A DNA stretch of 64,000 nt from Nemophila menziesii. Its lineage: Eukaryota > Streptophyta > Magnoliopsida > Boraginales > Hydrophyllaceae. The stretch spans positions 620,001 through 684,000 of the forward strand of contig JARWIR010000027.1 in NCBI GenBank assembly GCA_029959085.1, read 5' to 3'. Below, piece after piece: positions 22,351 to 34,884 of the stretch. A program made the translations under genes and the position numbers. Positions within the stretch are counted from its first letter, which is position 1. Each line of letters begins with the position of its first letter. The notes under the pieces were generated by a model. It made no database searches, was not told the DNA's origin, and saw only the letters and a list, made by a program, of their open reading frames with translations.

Positions 22351-25300
22351 CTGTCGAGCAAATTGGGGTGTTTTTTCACATTGGTGTAAATTAATTTGAA
22401 TGTTTTTTTCATTTTTGATCAAATTTATAATTAATTATATTGAGAAAATTAGGTAGATTTTTCCTATATATATTTTACAGAATATCGAAATATACACCAA
22501 CACCACAAGAGATGTTTTTGCACTTAATTTGTTAGACCATCTATTCATAGTGGTTGGAGTATGTATGGAGAGTAGGGAAATAGATGTAAGAGAAATTAAA
22601 TTAGGTTGTAAGACTTGTTTGACACCTATTGGAGAAAGCATATTTTCAACATCATATATGGTAGTCTACCATACATTCTTTTTATTTTATCTCCTTGTGG
22701 TTTACATATGTGAACGTATTTTTATTTAGGTTGAAGAAATACATCATATCTTTTGTGGTCTTAGAAAATATGTGTATAAACTCATGATATTTTAAAAGTG
22801 TACAATGTCACCTTATGTTATTAGAATAGTACACACAGCCTATGAATTAAATGTTTATCTATTTGAATTATTTATTACATTTATTTTATATTTTTTGTGT
22901 TCATGTCCCCTTGGTTAATGGTTGTTCTTTTTGTTAATTCTTGTAGTCAAATTTTAATTTTAATTATATTTAATTTATTTTGATTATTACAGAATATGCT
23001 TCCTGGGATATCTTGCAATAGACTATTACCAAATTCCAGACAATGGTGACAAATTCAAGATACAAATTAATAGTGTAATTCAATTCTATTTCATATTTTA
23101 AACATGAATATTACACTTTTATTTGTTGTTGTCTATTCTTTTTTTATGAACTAAATCATTTGTAGCTTGAGAAATGGATAATGTATGAACCCTACATTTG
23201 GATTATGATGTTTCATTGTGTTTTGGGATATTACTATTCAAATGAATTGATTTAGCATTATTATGTATTTATGATTTCTTCAGCCCTTATGAAGATAAAG
23301 TTGTAGGTGGTATTAGTAGACTAGACTGTCATCCGGGAGGGGGAGAGGGGGAGATCGGATTATAGAAAATAATATATAATCATTCGGTGTGTGTTATTGA
23401 GTTAGGAGGTCTTGACTAACCGGATAGTCAATTAATTTAGAATTAATTACGTTTGAAAGTTTTGTAGGGGTCACTCTGGAGAGGTCCATAGAATTGTAGG
23501 GAATCCCTCTCTACCTGGGATGGAATTAAGGGATTTTAGAGTTTCGACTATTGCTAAAATAACAATTTACCATGATATCCATAAAAGGGTAAATTCATAA
23601 TTAGTGGAAATTAGTAGCGACTCTCAAACTATCTTCTTATCTATATTCTCGTGTTGACTAGTATGTCCTTTGGTTAAAAATACATTACTAATCATATATT
23701 ATTTATTTTGACTTTAATCCTTACTTTTGAGAAACAATAAATATATTTTATGTTTTAGTTAACTGTAATTTGTCCCCTCTACGCTTCCTGGAAAGACAAA
23801 AGAATTAACCTCCTAGTGCATATGGAGAACGATATTCCTAGTAATTATTTGTTACTTGTTAACGACTCATTCACTTGTGGGTAGTAGCTCCCCTAGGTGT
23901 TGATTTACCTATCACACTCTAGGGGACAACAAAGGTAAATACACATTGTAACGATTTTGTCCCTATACTAACGACATGTAGAGAAACGACATGTAATACA
24001 CTACCACAATGATACTGAATCTATAGTTGCATCCTTATCTTCCAACATTTGACAATCTGGAATCTATCATATTTAGAAAATATGTACTTGGCGAACCCTA
24101 TAGGATATAAGTTAATGTATTTTTCTTGCAATACACTTAACACTCTAGTTCACTACTCTTATAAGCTTCATTTCATGACATCCAATTTAGATAATTTTAC
24201 AGTTAACTTAAACAATGTTTCATCAAAAGCATCCTCAATGGTGATATTAGCAATTTTTTTTTGTGGTAGTCACTACTAGCTCTAAAAGACCTTGAAGGAT
24301 TTTAAAAGTTATCTATGCTCGAACATTTTTATGAATGATATTTTGTTTTATTTATAACAACACTTATTTTAGTAAGAATAAGGGTAAAACTCATAAGCCA
24401 TACTTTTCAGAATGCAATTCATCAATGAATGTCGTAACACTACATTGTAATTCATCATAATTTAACTTTGACAAAAATAAACATTTAACTAGCATCACAA
24501 TGTCACCATCCTCTATTATTGGTAAATTCAAGGATATTTTAATAGATAAATTATCTTAGATTACTGTAAGAAGTCGAGTACATCTATTGAACAATTAACT
24601 ATTTAAAAACTAAGTTTTTAAACAATTTGATTAAGTAGTAATAAATTAAAATATTAATTTTTAATTTTTTGCATAGGTAATGTTCAATTTATAAACAATA
24701 ATATATAAAGACAATTAGGGGATTAAAACTTTATCGAACAAATATCAAAAGTATACAGTAGAAATAATTTTATTCATAGAAGTTAAATATAAAACTTTAT
24801 TAGAAAATATATGATAAGAAAAAAATAATTTCATGTTACTTATTAAAATTAAAATTTTAAACTATAATTAAAATATTAATACAATTTAGGGTCCACACTA
24901 ATTTCACAAACACAATAAAAAATAAACTACCCATTAAACCCTAATGTTGCCGCCTTTTCCTATACATATACATACATCTTCGTCCACTCTTAGTTTCAAA
25001 CCTACTGTCAGCCTCCTCTTGATATTCCTTTTTTCGTCACTTTTACTATCTAACTCTAATGTCTAAATATTCGTTATCTTCTAATTTCAATCTTCTCTAA
25101 TCGGAATTCATTTCTTCCATCCATTCTACTTTTTTTCAATTTCTCTGTAGTATCTCCCTCTTCTTCCTTAATTATGATATTATCCTCAACTATTGTCTCC
25201 ATCTAGATCTGCAGTCTTCTGTCTAAATACTATTTTTACATGCTAGTATCTTAGATCGTTGGCCATATCATTTCAATTTATAAATCTAAGGTACTTTTTT

Positions 25301-25504
25301 AATTTAAAAATTTGTTCTACCAATGTGAATTAGTATAAATAGAGTAAATCACCTTCCTCATTTGCTCATTTTGTAGTGTAAATCATTTAAAAGAGGTGAG
25401 ATAGCAAATCTATGAATAGAATTATGAATATAAAGGTATGTATACTAGTCTAAAACAAGTAAACTAACATTTTTTTCATGTCTTTCAGGAACAAGAAGAA
25501 AGAG

Positions 25505-25678
25505 ATGGAAAGAGAAAACGCAAGGCTATACTTAGCAAACTTGCAAATTGCTTTAGAAAATGAAAGGCTAAGAAAGTTAGCCAAACAGCTCACTAGAGAG
25601 AAGCGGCACCGGGAAACAATGGTTGCTAGCTCATCCTCAAAGAAAAATGAAGTAAATCCCAAAAAGACTGAGAAATGA
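25505..25678 (+). CDS. ZPR: LITTLE ZIPPER-like microprotein, copy 7 (zipper damaged)
   Basis: 57 residues with Gly31Arg, Leu36Arg and Ala38Thr relative to the majority form. Leu36 is the last zipper leucine, so dimer stability should be lower. TATA box at 25334. Among the intact copies this is the least likely to be functional. Confidence 0.7.
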   Translation: MERENARLYLANLQIALENERLRKLAKQLTREKRHRETMVASSSSKKNEVNPKKTEK

Positions 25679-25851
25679 AGTATTTTATTTGCTTGGAGAA
25701 ATGAAGTATTTGATCCTATCATGTTTTTCTTATTATTTAATAAATGTGTGTTTGTTTGATTACCCACAAGAGTTTATTTGATGAATAGCTTTGAGACAGT
25801 AAATGTAATGGTGTGATGTCTGTTTGTTGTTTGAATAATTGAACCTGCCTT

Positions 25852-26331
25852 TTAGCAATCTATTTTTAGTTTTTTATCTACGCTTGAGAACATTTCATAA
25901 AATTCCTTAAAGTAGTTGTAAGCAATCTCCACATCTTCCTTCCCACAAATCTCTCTCACACTACAATTAAACAAAAACAAGTAAAGATCTTGAGAGTAAT
26001 TGAGAAATCAAACTCGATAATAAAATTAAAAAAAATATATATGTACCAACCTGTGCATAGATAGTTGAGGAATACCACAATCAACAGTACGAATTCCAAC
26101 TCCAGAAGCAAGAATTGGACCAATAGTGGACCCACACCCCATATCATTTCTTACCACAAAGTCCTATAAAAAAACGAGTCTTCATTTCTGCCTCTTATAT
26201 GAAAAAAATATAATAATATTTAATTACCTGAACTGGAAGATTATGAATTGTTGCAATTTCCTTAAAAGGAAAAGCAGTAATACCACTAGTGGCATATCGT
26301 TGATTAGCATAATGTTCAAAAATTTGTTCTA
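25852..26331 (-). pseudogene. DAP: Aspartyl aminopeptidase 3' fragment, copy 7
   Basis: Three terminal exons. The conserved KAFYEMF region is altered (Lys-Ala replaced through AATTCC for AACGCC on the plus strand), a sign of free drift. Confidence 0.85.
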
Positions 26332-29300
26332 CTGTCGAGCAAATTGGGGTGTTTTTTAACATTGGTGTAAATTAATTTGAATGTTTTTTTCATTTTTGAT
26401 CAAATTTATAATTAATTATATTGAGAAAATTAGGTAGATTTTTCCTATATATATTTTACAGAATATCGAAATATACACCAACACCACAAGAGATGTTTTT
26501 GCACTTAATTTGTTAGACCATCTATTCATAGTGGTTGGAGTATGTATGGAGAGTAGGGAAATAGATGTAAGAGAAATTAAATTAGGTTGTAAGACTTGTT
26601 TGACACCTATTGGAGAAAGCATATTTTCAAACATCATATATGGTAGTCTACCATACATTCTTTTTATTTTATCTCCTTGTGGTTTACATATGTAAACGTA
26701 TATTTATTTAGGTTGAAGAAATACATCATATCTTTTGTGGTCTTAGAAAATATGTGTATAAACTCATGTTATTTTAAAAGTGTACAATGTCACCTTATGT
26801 TATTAGAATAGTACACACAGCCTATGAATTAAATGTTTATATTTTTTGTGTTCATGTCCCCTTTGTTAATGGTTGTTCTTTTTGTTAATTATTATAGTCA
26901 AATTTTAATTTTAATTATATTTAATTTATTTTGATTATTACAGAATATGCTTCCTGGGATATCTTGCAATAGACTATTACCAATTCCAGACAATGGTGAC
27001 AAATTCAAGATACAAATTAATAGTGTAATCCAATTCTATTTCATATTTTAAACATGAATATTACACTTTTATATGTTGTTGTCTATTATTTTTTTATGAA
27101 CTAAATCATTTGTAGCTAGAGAAATGGATAATGTATGAACCCTACATTTGGATTATGATGTTTCATTGTGTTTTGGGATATTACTATTCAAATGAATGTA
27201 TTTAGCATTCATTATGTATTTATGATTTCTTCAGCCCTTTATGAAGATAAAGTTGTAAGTGGTATTAGTAGTCTAGACTGTCATCCGGGAGGGGGAGAGC
27301 GGGAGATCGGATTATAGAAAATAATATATATAATCATTCGGTGTGTGTTATTGAGTTAGGAGGTCTTGACTAACCGGATAGTCAATTAATTTAGATTTAA
27401 TTACGTTTGAAAGTTTTGTAGGGGTCACTCGGGAGAGGTCCATAGAATTGTAGGATAACCCTCTATCTATCTGGGATGGAATTAAGGGATTTTAGAGTTT
27501 CGACTATTGCTAAAATAACAATTTACCATGATATCCATAAATGGGTAAATTCATAATTAGTGGAAATTAGTAGCGACTCTCAAACTATCTTCTTATCTAT
27601 ATTCTCGTGTTGACTAGTATGTCCTTTGGTTAAAAATACATTACTAATCATATATTATTTATTTTGACTTTAATCCTTACTTTTGAGAAACAAAAAATAT
27701 ATTTTATGTTTTAGTTAACTGTAATTTGTCCCCTCTACGCTTCCTGGAAAGACAAAAGAATTAACCTCCTAGTGCATATGGAGAACGATATTCCTAGTAA
27801 TTATTTGTTACTTGTTAACGACTCATTCACTTGTGGGTAGTAGCTCCCCTAGGTGTTGATTTACCTATCACACTCTAGGGGACAACAAAGGTAAATACAC
27901 ATTGTAACGATTTTGTCCCTATACTAACGACATGTAGAGAAACGACATGTAATACACTACCACAATGATACTGAATCTATAGTTGCATCCTTATCTTCAA
28001 ACCTTTGACAATCTGGAATCTATCATATTTAGAAAATATGTACTTGGCGAACCCTATAGGATATAAGTTAATGTATTTTTCTTGCAATACACTTAATACT
28101 CTAGTTCACTACTCTTATAAGCTTCATTTCATGACATCCAATTTAGATAATTTTACAGTTAACTTTAACAATGTTTCATCAAAAGCATCCTCAATGGTGA
28201 TATTAGCAATTTTTTTTTGTGGTAGTCACTACTAGCTCTAAAAGACCTTGAAGGATTTTAAAAGTTATCTATGCTCGACCATTTTTATGAATGATATTTT
28301 GTTTTATTTATAACAACACTTATTTTAGTAAGAATAAGGGTAAAACTCATAAGCCATACTTTTCAGAATGCAATTCATCAATGAATGTCGTAACACTACA
28401 TTATAATTCATCATAATTTAACTTTGACAAAAATAAACATTTAACTAGCATCACAATGTCACCATCCTCTATTATTGGTAAATTCAAGGATATTTTAATA
28501 GATAAATTATCTTAGATTACAGTAAGAAGTCGAGTACATCTATTGAACAATTAACTATTTAAAAACTAAGTTTTTAAACAATTTGATTAAGTAGTAATAA
28601 ATTAAAATATTAATTTTTAATTTTTTGCATAGGTAGTGTTCAATTTATAAACAATAACATATAAAGACAGTTAGTGGATTAAAACTTTAACAAACAAATA
28701 TCAAAAGTATACAGTAGAAACAATTTTATTCATAGAAGTTAAATATAAAACTTTATTAGAAAATATATAATAAGAAAAAAACAATTTCATGTTATTTATT
28801 AAAATTATAATTTTAAACTATAATTAAAATATTAATACAATTTAAGGTCCACACTAATTTCACAAACACAATAAAAAATAAACTACCCATTCAAACCTAC
28901 TGTCAGCCTCCTCTTGATATTCCTTTTTTCGTCACATTTACTATCTAACTCTAATGTCTAAATATTCGTTATCTTCTAATTTCAATCTTCTCTAATCGGA
29001 ATTCATTTCTTCCATCCAATCTACTTTTTTTCAATTTCTCTGTAGTATCTCCCTCTTCTTCCTTAATTATGATATTATCTTCAACTATTGTCTCCATCTA
29101 GATCTGCAGTCTTCTGTCTAAATACTATTTTTACATGCTAGTATCTTAGATCGTTGGCCATATCATTTCAATTTATAAATCTAAGGTATTTTTTTAATTT
29201 AAAAATTTGTTCTACCAATGTGAATTAGTATAAATAGAGTAAATCAGCTTCCTCATTTGCTCATTTTGTAGCGTAAATCATTTAAAAGAGGTGAGATAGC

Positions 29301-29399
29301 AAATCTATGAATAGATTTTGGAATATAAAGGTATGTATACTAGTCTAAAACAAGTAAACTAACATTATTTTCTTGTCTTTCAGGAACAAGAAGAAAGAG

Positions 29400-29573
29400 A
29401 TGGAAAGAGAAAACGCAAGGCTATACTTAGCAAACTTGCAAATTGCTTTAGAAAATGAAAGGCTAAGAAAGTTAGCCAAACAGCTCACTAGAGAGAAGCG
29501 GCACCTGGAAGCAATGGTTGCTAGCACATCCTCAAAGAAAAATGAAGTGAATCCCAAAAAGACTGAGAAATGA
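29400..29573 (+). CDS. ZPR: LITTLE ZIPPER-like microprotein, copy 8
   Basis: 57 residues with Gly31Arg and Ser43Thr; zipper heptad intact. TATA box at 29229, but the upstream telo-box segment is deleted. Confidence 0.76.
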   Translation: MERENARLYLANLQIALENERLRKLAKQLTREKRHLEAMVASTSSKKNEVNPKKTEK

Positions 29574-29746
29574 AGTATTTGTTTTGCTTGGAGAAATGAA
29601 GTATTTGATCCCATCATGTTTTTCTTATTATTTAATAAATGTGTGTTTGTTTGATTACCCACAAGAGTTTATTTGATGAATAGCTTTGAGACAGTAAATG
29701 TAATGGTGTGATGTGTGTTTGTTGTTTGAATAATTGAATCTGCCTT

Positions 29747-30226
29747 TTAGCAATCTATTTTTAGTTTTTTATCTACGCTTGAGAACATTTCATAAAACGC
29801 CTTAAAGTAGTTGTAAGCAATCTCCACATCTTCCTTCCCACAAATCTCTCTCACACTGCAATTAAACAAAAACAAGTAAAGATCTTGAGAGTAATTGAGA
29901 AATCAAACTCGATAATAAAATTAAAAAAAATATATATGTTCCAACCTGTGCATAGATTGTTGAGGAATACCACAATCAACAGTACGAATTCCAACTCTAG
30001 AAGCAAGAATTGGACCAATAGTGGACCCACACCCCATATCATTTCTTACCACAAAGTCCTATAAAAAAACGAGTCTTCATTTCTGCCTCTTATATGAAGA
30101 AAATATAATAATATTTAATTACCTGAACTGGAAGATTATGAATTGTTGCAATTTTCTTAAAAAGAAAAGCAGTAATACCACTAGTGGCATATCGTTGATT
30201 AGCATTATGTTCAAAAATTTGTTCTA
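29747..30226 (-). pseudogene. DAP: Aspartyl aminopeptidase 3' fragment, copy 8
   Basis: Three terminal exons with intact borders. The donor context after SMH differs by one base. Confidence 0.86.
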
Positions 30227-31784
30227 CTGTCGAGCAAATTGGGGTGTTTTTTCACATTGGTGTAAATTAATTTGAATGTTATTTTCATTTTTGATCAAAT
30301 TTATAATTAATTATATTGAGAAAATTAGGTAGATTTTTCCTATATATATTTTACAGAATATCGAAATATACACCAACACCACAAGAGATGTTTTTGCACT
30401 TGATTTGTTAGACCATCTATTCATAGTGGTTGGAGTATGTATGGAGAGTAGGGAAATAGATGTAAGAGAAATTAAATTAGGTTGTAAGACTTGTTTGACA
30501 CCTATTGGAGAAAGCATATTTTCAAACATCATATATAATAGTCTACCATACATTCTTTTTATTTTATCTCCTTGTGGTTTACATATGTGAACGTATTTTT
30601 ATTTAGGTTGAAGAAATACATCATATCTTTTGTGGTCTTAGAAAATATGTGTATAAACTCATGATATTTTAAAAGTGTACAATGTCACCTTATTTTATTA
30701 GAATAGTACACACAGCCTATGAATTAAATGTTTATCTATTTAAATTATTTATTACATTTATTTTATGTTTTTTGTGTTCATGTCCCCTTGGTAAATGGTT
30801 GTTCTTTTTGTTAATTCTTATAGTCAAATTTTAATTTTAATTATATTTAATTTATTTTGATTATTACAGAATATGCTTCCTGGGATATCTTGCAATAGAC
30901 TATTACCAAATTCCAGACAATGGTGACAAATTCAAGATACAAATTAATAGTGTATTCCAATTCTATTTCATATTTTAAACATGAATATTACACTTTTATT
31001 TGTTGTTGTCTATTATTTTTTTATGAACTAAATCATTTGTAGCTAGAGAAATAGATAATGTATGAACCCTACATTTGGATTATGATGTTTCATTGTGTTT
31101 TTGGATATTACTATTCAAATGAATTGATTTAGCATTCATTATGTATTTATGATTTCTTCAGCCCTTATGAAGATAAAGTTGTAGGTGGTATTAGTAGACT
31201 AGACTGTCATCCGGGAGGGGGAGAGGGGGAGATCTGATTATAGAAAATAATATATAATCATTCGGTGTGTGTTATTGAGTTAAGAGGTCTTAACTAACCG
31301 GATAGTCAATTAATTTAGAATTAATTACGTTTGAAAGTTTTGTAGGGTCACTCGGGAGAGGTCCATAGAATTGTAGGATAACCCTCTATCTACCTGGGAT
31401 GGAATTAAGGGATTTTAGAGTTTCTACTATTGCTAAAATAACAATTTACCATGATATCCATAAATGGGTAAATTCATAATTAGTGGAAATTAGTAGCGAC
31501 TCTCAAACTATCTTCTTATCTATATTCTCGTGTTGACTAGTATGTCCTTTGGTTAAAAATACATTACTAATCATATATTATTTATTTTGACTTTAATCCT
31601 TACTTTTGAGAAACAAAAAATATATTTTATGTTTTAGTTAACTGTAATTTGTCCCCTCTACGCTTCCTGGAAAGACAAAAGAATTAACCTCCTAGTGCAT
31701 ATGGAGAACGATATTCCTAGTAATTATTTGTTCCTTGTTAACGACTCATTCACTGGTGGTAGTAGCTCCCTTAGGTCTTGATTT

Positions 31785-32774
31785 ACCTATCACACTCTAG
31801 GGGACAACAAAGGTAAATACACATTGTAACGATTTTGTCCCTATACTAACGACATGTAGAGAAACGACATGTAATACACTACCACAATGATACTGAATGT
31901 ATAGTTGCATCCTTATCTTCAAACCTTTGACAATCTGGAATCTATCATATTTAGAAAATATGTACTTGGCGAACCCTATAGGATATAAGTTAATGTATTT
32001 TTCTTGCAATACACTTAACACTCTAGTTCACTACTCTTATAAGCTTCATTTCATGACATCCAATTTAGATAATCTTACAGTTAACTTTAACAATGTTTTA
32101 TCAGAAGCATCCTCAATGGTGATATTAGCAATTTTTTTTGTGGTAGTCACTACTAGCTCTAAAAGACCTTGAAGGATTTTAAAAGTTATCTATGCTCGAA
32201 CATTTTTATGAATGATATTTTGTTTTATTTATCACAACACTTATTTTAGTAAGAATAAGGGTAATACTCATAAGCCATACTTTTCAGAATGCAATTCATC
32301 AATGAATGTCGTAACACTACATTATAATTCATCAAAATTTAACATTGACAAAAATAAACATTTAACTAGCATCACAATGTCACCATCCTCTATTATTGGT
32401 AAATTCAAGGATATTTTAATAGATAAATTATCTTAGATTACTGTAAGAAGTCGAGTACATCTATTGAACAATTAACTATTTAAAAATTATGTTTTTAAAC
32501 AATTTGATTAAGTAGTAATAAATTAAAATATTAATTTTTAATTTTTTGCATAGGTAATGTTCAATTTATAAACAATAACATATAAAGACAATTAGGGGAT
32601 TAAAACTTTATCGAACAAATATCAAAAGTATACAGTAGAAACAATTTTATTCATAGAAGTTAAATATAAAACTTTATTAGAAAATATATAATAAGAAAAA
32701 AATAATTTCATGTTATTTATTAAAATTATAATTTTAAACTATAATTAAAATTATAATTTTAAACTATAATTAAA
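31785..32774 (+). repeat. Macrosatellite unit, copy 9 (truncated)
   Basis: Only the first 990 bases remain before foreign sequence begins. This part is nearly identical to copy 1 positions 1-956, including private variants (TTTTATCAGAAGC, TTTATCACAAC, AAATTTAACATTGAC), and not to its neighbour copy 8. A 24-base A/T block is duplicated at its end (32727-32774). Confidence 0.93.
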
Positions 32775-32779
32775 AGGAA

Positions 32780-32950
32780 AATTCTTCCATCCAATATTGG
32801 ATGATCCTACACCAATTACATTCATACACATACCCCATGTTTTAAACTTGCAAAAGTAACTATCACATTAATCTAATTACATGTGTTTTGTTTTAATAAT
32901 CAATGGCGGTGATTTAAATATTGGACCATCCAATATTGGATGGAAGTATT
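32780..32950. mobile_element. Short hairpin-ended element (MITE-like)
   Basis: TTCTTCCATCCAATATTGG at the left and its complement at the right form terminal inverted repeats of about 27 bases (32780-32806 and 32923-32950) around about 116 bases of non-coding DNA. Each arm contains the palindrome ATCCAATATTGGAT. No clear target-site duplication is visible, so the family is not assigned. It sits at the array/interruption border. Confidence 0.5.
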
Positions 32951-33450
32951 ACCATCCAATAATAATTTATTAATAAGAACTAAATTTTAGATGGGCGGCA
33001 AAGGCAAATTTAACGCTCCATATTGAAAAGTTATTACTCTTTAAACCCGTTTCCTTTAGTCTTTGACACTCAAAACCCTTCATCAAATTAATACCTTTCA
33101 ATTTTTGCCGGCCATTATCATCCAATATCGGAGCACCATAACCAGAATTCCAGCACCGACATCAAAGTAGCCAAGAGTCCCCGCTCCATCAAATGAGCCC
33201 AAAAACAGAGATACATCAAAGGAGCTCATCCGAGCCACCACCACCGGCGGACCACTACCACTGCGCGCCACCACCACCATAATCCGAGCACAAGGTATAA
33301 TCTTATCTTACATATCAATTTCTATTTAATTTACATAATTAAAACTATATATTAATTTGATTTTTAGGTTTTGGTGTATTGAATTCCTTTAGTTAACTAC
33401 ATCAGCAACTTTTGGAGGACATTTGATGGATCCTCTTGGGCTTTAAATTG
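32951..33450 (+). other. Leader-like, locally GC-richer stretch
   Basis: No open frame of interest. Positions 33090-33290 are clearly richer in G and C than the surroundings, with Pro/Thr-coding-like CCA/CAC runs, and end in AAG|GTATAA (about 33294), a possible splice donor. It could be the 5' leader of the broken gene that follows. The open minus-strand frame here is low-complexity and not believable. Confidence 0.3.
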
Positions 33451-33468
33451 AACCGGACCTAAGAATCA

Positions 33469-34110
33469 TTGGCGACAAAAGTTTGGACTCCGATTCTTAC
33501 AAAAAACGTAGCGTCGAACGAGAAGGTACTTTCTAATTCCGATTCCGATTCTGAATCTTCGCTACATGAGTCTGATAGTGATGTCTCTGCTAAATTCAAA
33601 GGCAAAATGCTTGCTCTTGACAATTGTTTTAAAAATTCTAAACTTGTCCTTATAAATGCCGATTTGTTGATGATTCTAAAAAAATCCCGATATGTGTGTT
33701 AATGGCATTAATTTGGATAATAGGCCTCATTTGAGCGTTAATAGCACTGATTTATATAATAATGCTGATATGAGTGATTCCTTAGAGTCCGTTTCAAATA
33801 ATGCTATTAATGATAATAAATTGGACTTTGATTTGGATGATGATGTTGTTAGTGAAACTTCAAGCGAATTTCTGTTAAAACTACAAATGCTAATGATTCT
33901 GCTATGCACTTTATTTCTAATCTGATGAAAAATACAGTTGATGTTGTGAATGATTGTTTATCTAATTCAATTAATGTTATGGGAGATTACTACCCTAATT
34001 CAGTTGATGTTGTAGTTGAATCGTTTAGTAATATTGATAAATGTGCTAATATTATTTCAGATGCTACAACTCCCTCTGAGAAGAACTACTTGGATATTAC
34101 AAATAATACC
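33469..34110 (+). pseudogene. Frameshifted acidic Ser/Asp/Asn-rich reading frame
   Basis: Three overlapping plus-strand frames read as one broken protein: 33469-33690 (SNSDSDSESSLHESDSDVS), 33692-33860 (acidic, ending DLDDDVVSETSSEF), and 33861-34110 (NANDSAMHFISNLMKNTVDV, then Asn/Val/Asp-rich). Codon-like composition continues across two single-base frameshifts near 33685 and 33865, so this was once one coding stretch of roughly 210 codons. I do not recognise the family and see no catalytic motif. It runs directly into the PSRP1 fragment, so the two may form a fused or captured chimera. Confidence 0.45.
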
Positions 34111-34114
34111 TGTA

Positions 34115-34501
34115 ATGAAGGGTTTCGATAGGTTAAAAGTTAGAGATCATGAAGCATTGATGGTTAATGAGCATTTAAAGACTCCTCAAGAAGAAAAGAC
34201 TGTAGAAGAAGATTCAGTGGAAGATAAGGATGCCATGGATGAGGTTGTTTTTTAGTTAAAAACTGTGAATTTTGATTTAATTTTATTATTATATTTGCTT
34301 ACTTTTATTTTTTCACAGATTGTTCGAACCAAATACTTTGACATGCCACCATTGACGAAGCAATTGAGCAGCTAGATTGTATGCTTTCTGTACTGAAGAA
34401 AAATAGGTAGTTTATTATCTTAGTTTTGAGTAAAACTTTGTTAACGTCTTTCAGTTGAAATTAACATTGTTTACAAGAGAAAAGTTGGAAGTGGAGGCTG
34501 A
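34115..34501 (+). pseudogene. PSRP1: Broken fragment of plastid ribosome factor PSRP1 (long HPF type)
   Basis: PSRP1 is the chloroplast hibernation-promoting factor that binds stalled 70S ribosomes. Visible here: MKGFDRLKVRD and an acidic linker ending DKDAMDE (34115-34243); GT donor; 75-base intron (34244-34318); then IVRTKYFDMPPLT (from 34319), the hallmark start of the C-terminal domain; after a frameshift AIEQLD; in another frame LYAFCTEEK (matching the family's FYxFRNEET); a second, 48-base intron-like gap (34407-34454); and EINIVYKRKVG before TGA. The N-terminal ribosome-binding domain is absent. At least two frameshifts and a stop make it non-functional. Retained introns argue for capture at the DNA level. 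Family match is from memory. Confidence 0.75.
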
Positions 34502-34571
34502 GCAACACAGCCCATACTGGAATTAGTGCTCATGGACGAACAACTTAGTGATGTAGAATTTTAACTTTATT

Positions 34572-34683
34572 TTATTTTGTAATATTTGATTTAGTCGACT
34601 TATTTTGTAATATTTGATTTAGTCGACTTATTTTGTAATATTTGATTTAGTCGACTTGTTTTGTAATATTCGATTTAGTTGAC
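34572..34683. repeat. 28-bp minisatellite, four copies
   Basis: Four head-to-tail copies of a 28-base unit starting TTATTTTGTAATATTTGATT and ending TAGTCGAC (34572, 34600, 34628, 34656; the last is degenerate). It lies between the PSRP1 fragment and the CACTA end. Confidence 0.9.
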
Positions 34684-34860
34684 TTGTTTTGACTTTTATT
34701 TCCATTGTATGACTTTTATGATTTTGATTTTTGTAATATTTTTACTTTAATCAAATTCTTTTAATTTTCTCAATTTATCGAGATTATGTAATAAAAAAAC
34801 AAATAATACAAAATAAAAATTAAAACAAAAACTAAAACAATGCATAATAATAATAGTAAT
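34684..34860. other. AT-rich spacer
   Basis: Simple A/T-rich sequence with A-runs. I see no gene or structured motif. Confidence 0.6.
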
Positions 34861-34884
34861 TACAAAAAAATACTCAAAAAATCA

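Larger units (their letters stand above)
19923..23906 (+). repeat. Macrosatellite unit, copy 6
   Basis: 3,984 bases, sharing the ZPR deletion and AGT intron duplication with copy 4, and second-half variants with copy 5. Confidence 0.97.
23907..27862 (+). repeat. Macrosatellite unit, copy 7
   Basis: 3,956 bases. A deletion of about 30 bases lies near 26840 (ATGTTTATATTTTTTGTG). Its first part carries CTTCCAACATTTGAC variants shared only with copy 10. Confidence 0.97.
27863..31784 (+). repeat. Macrosatellite unit, copy 8
   Basis: 3,922 bases, shortened mainly by a 61-base deletion at about 28890 that removes the telo-box and the start of the CT-rich stretch. The same deletion occurs in copy 10 (about 45542). 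Confidence 0.97.

Noticed and set aside
33098..33280. Minus-strand 60-residue frame in the GC-richer stretch
   Set aside because: Val/Ala/Gly low-complexity translation of CCA/CAC repeats; no start context or family.
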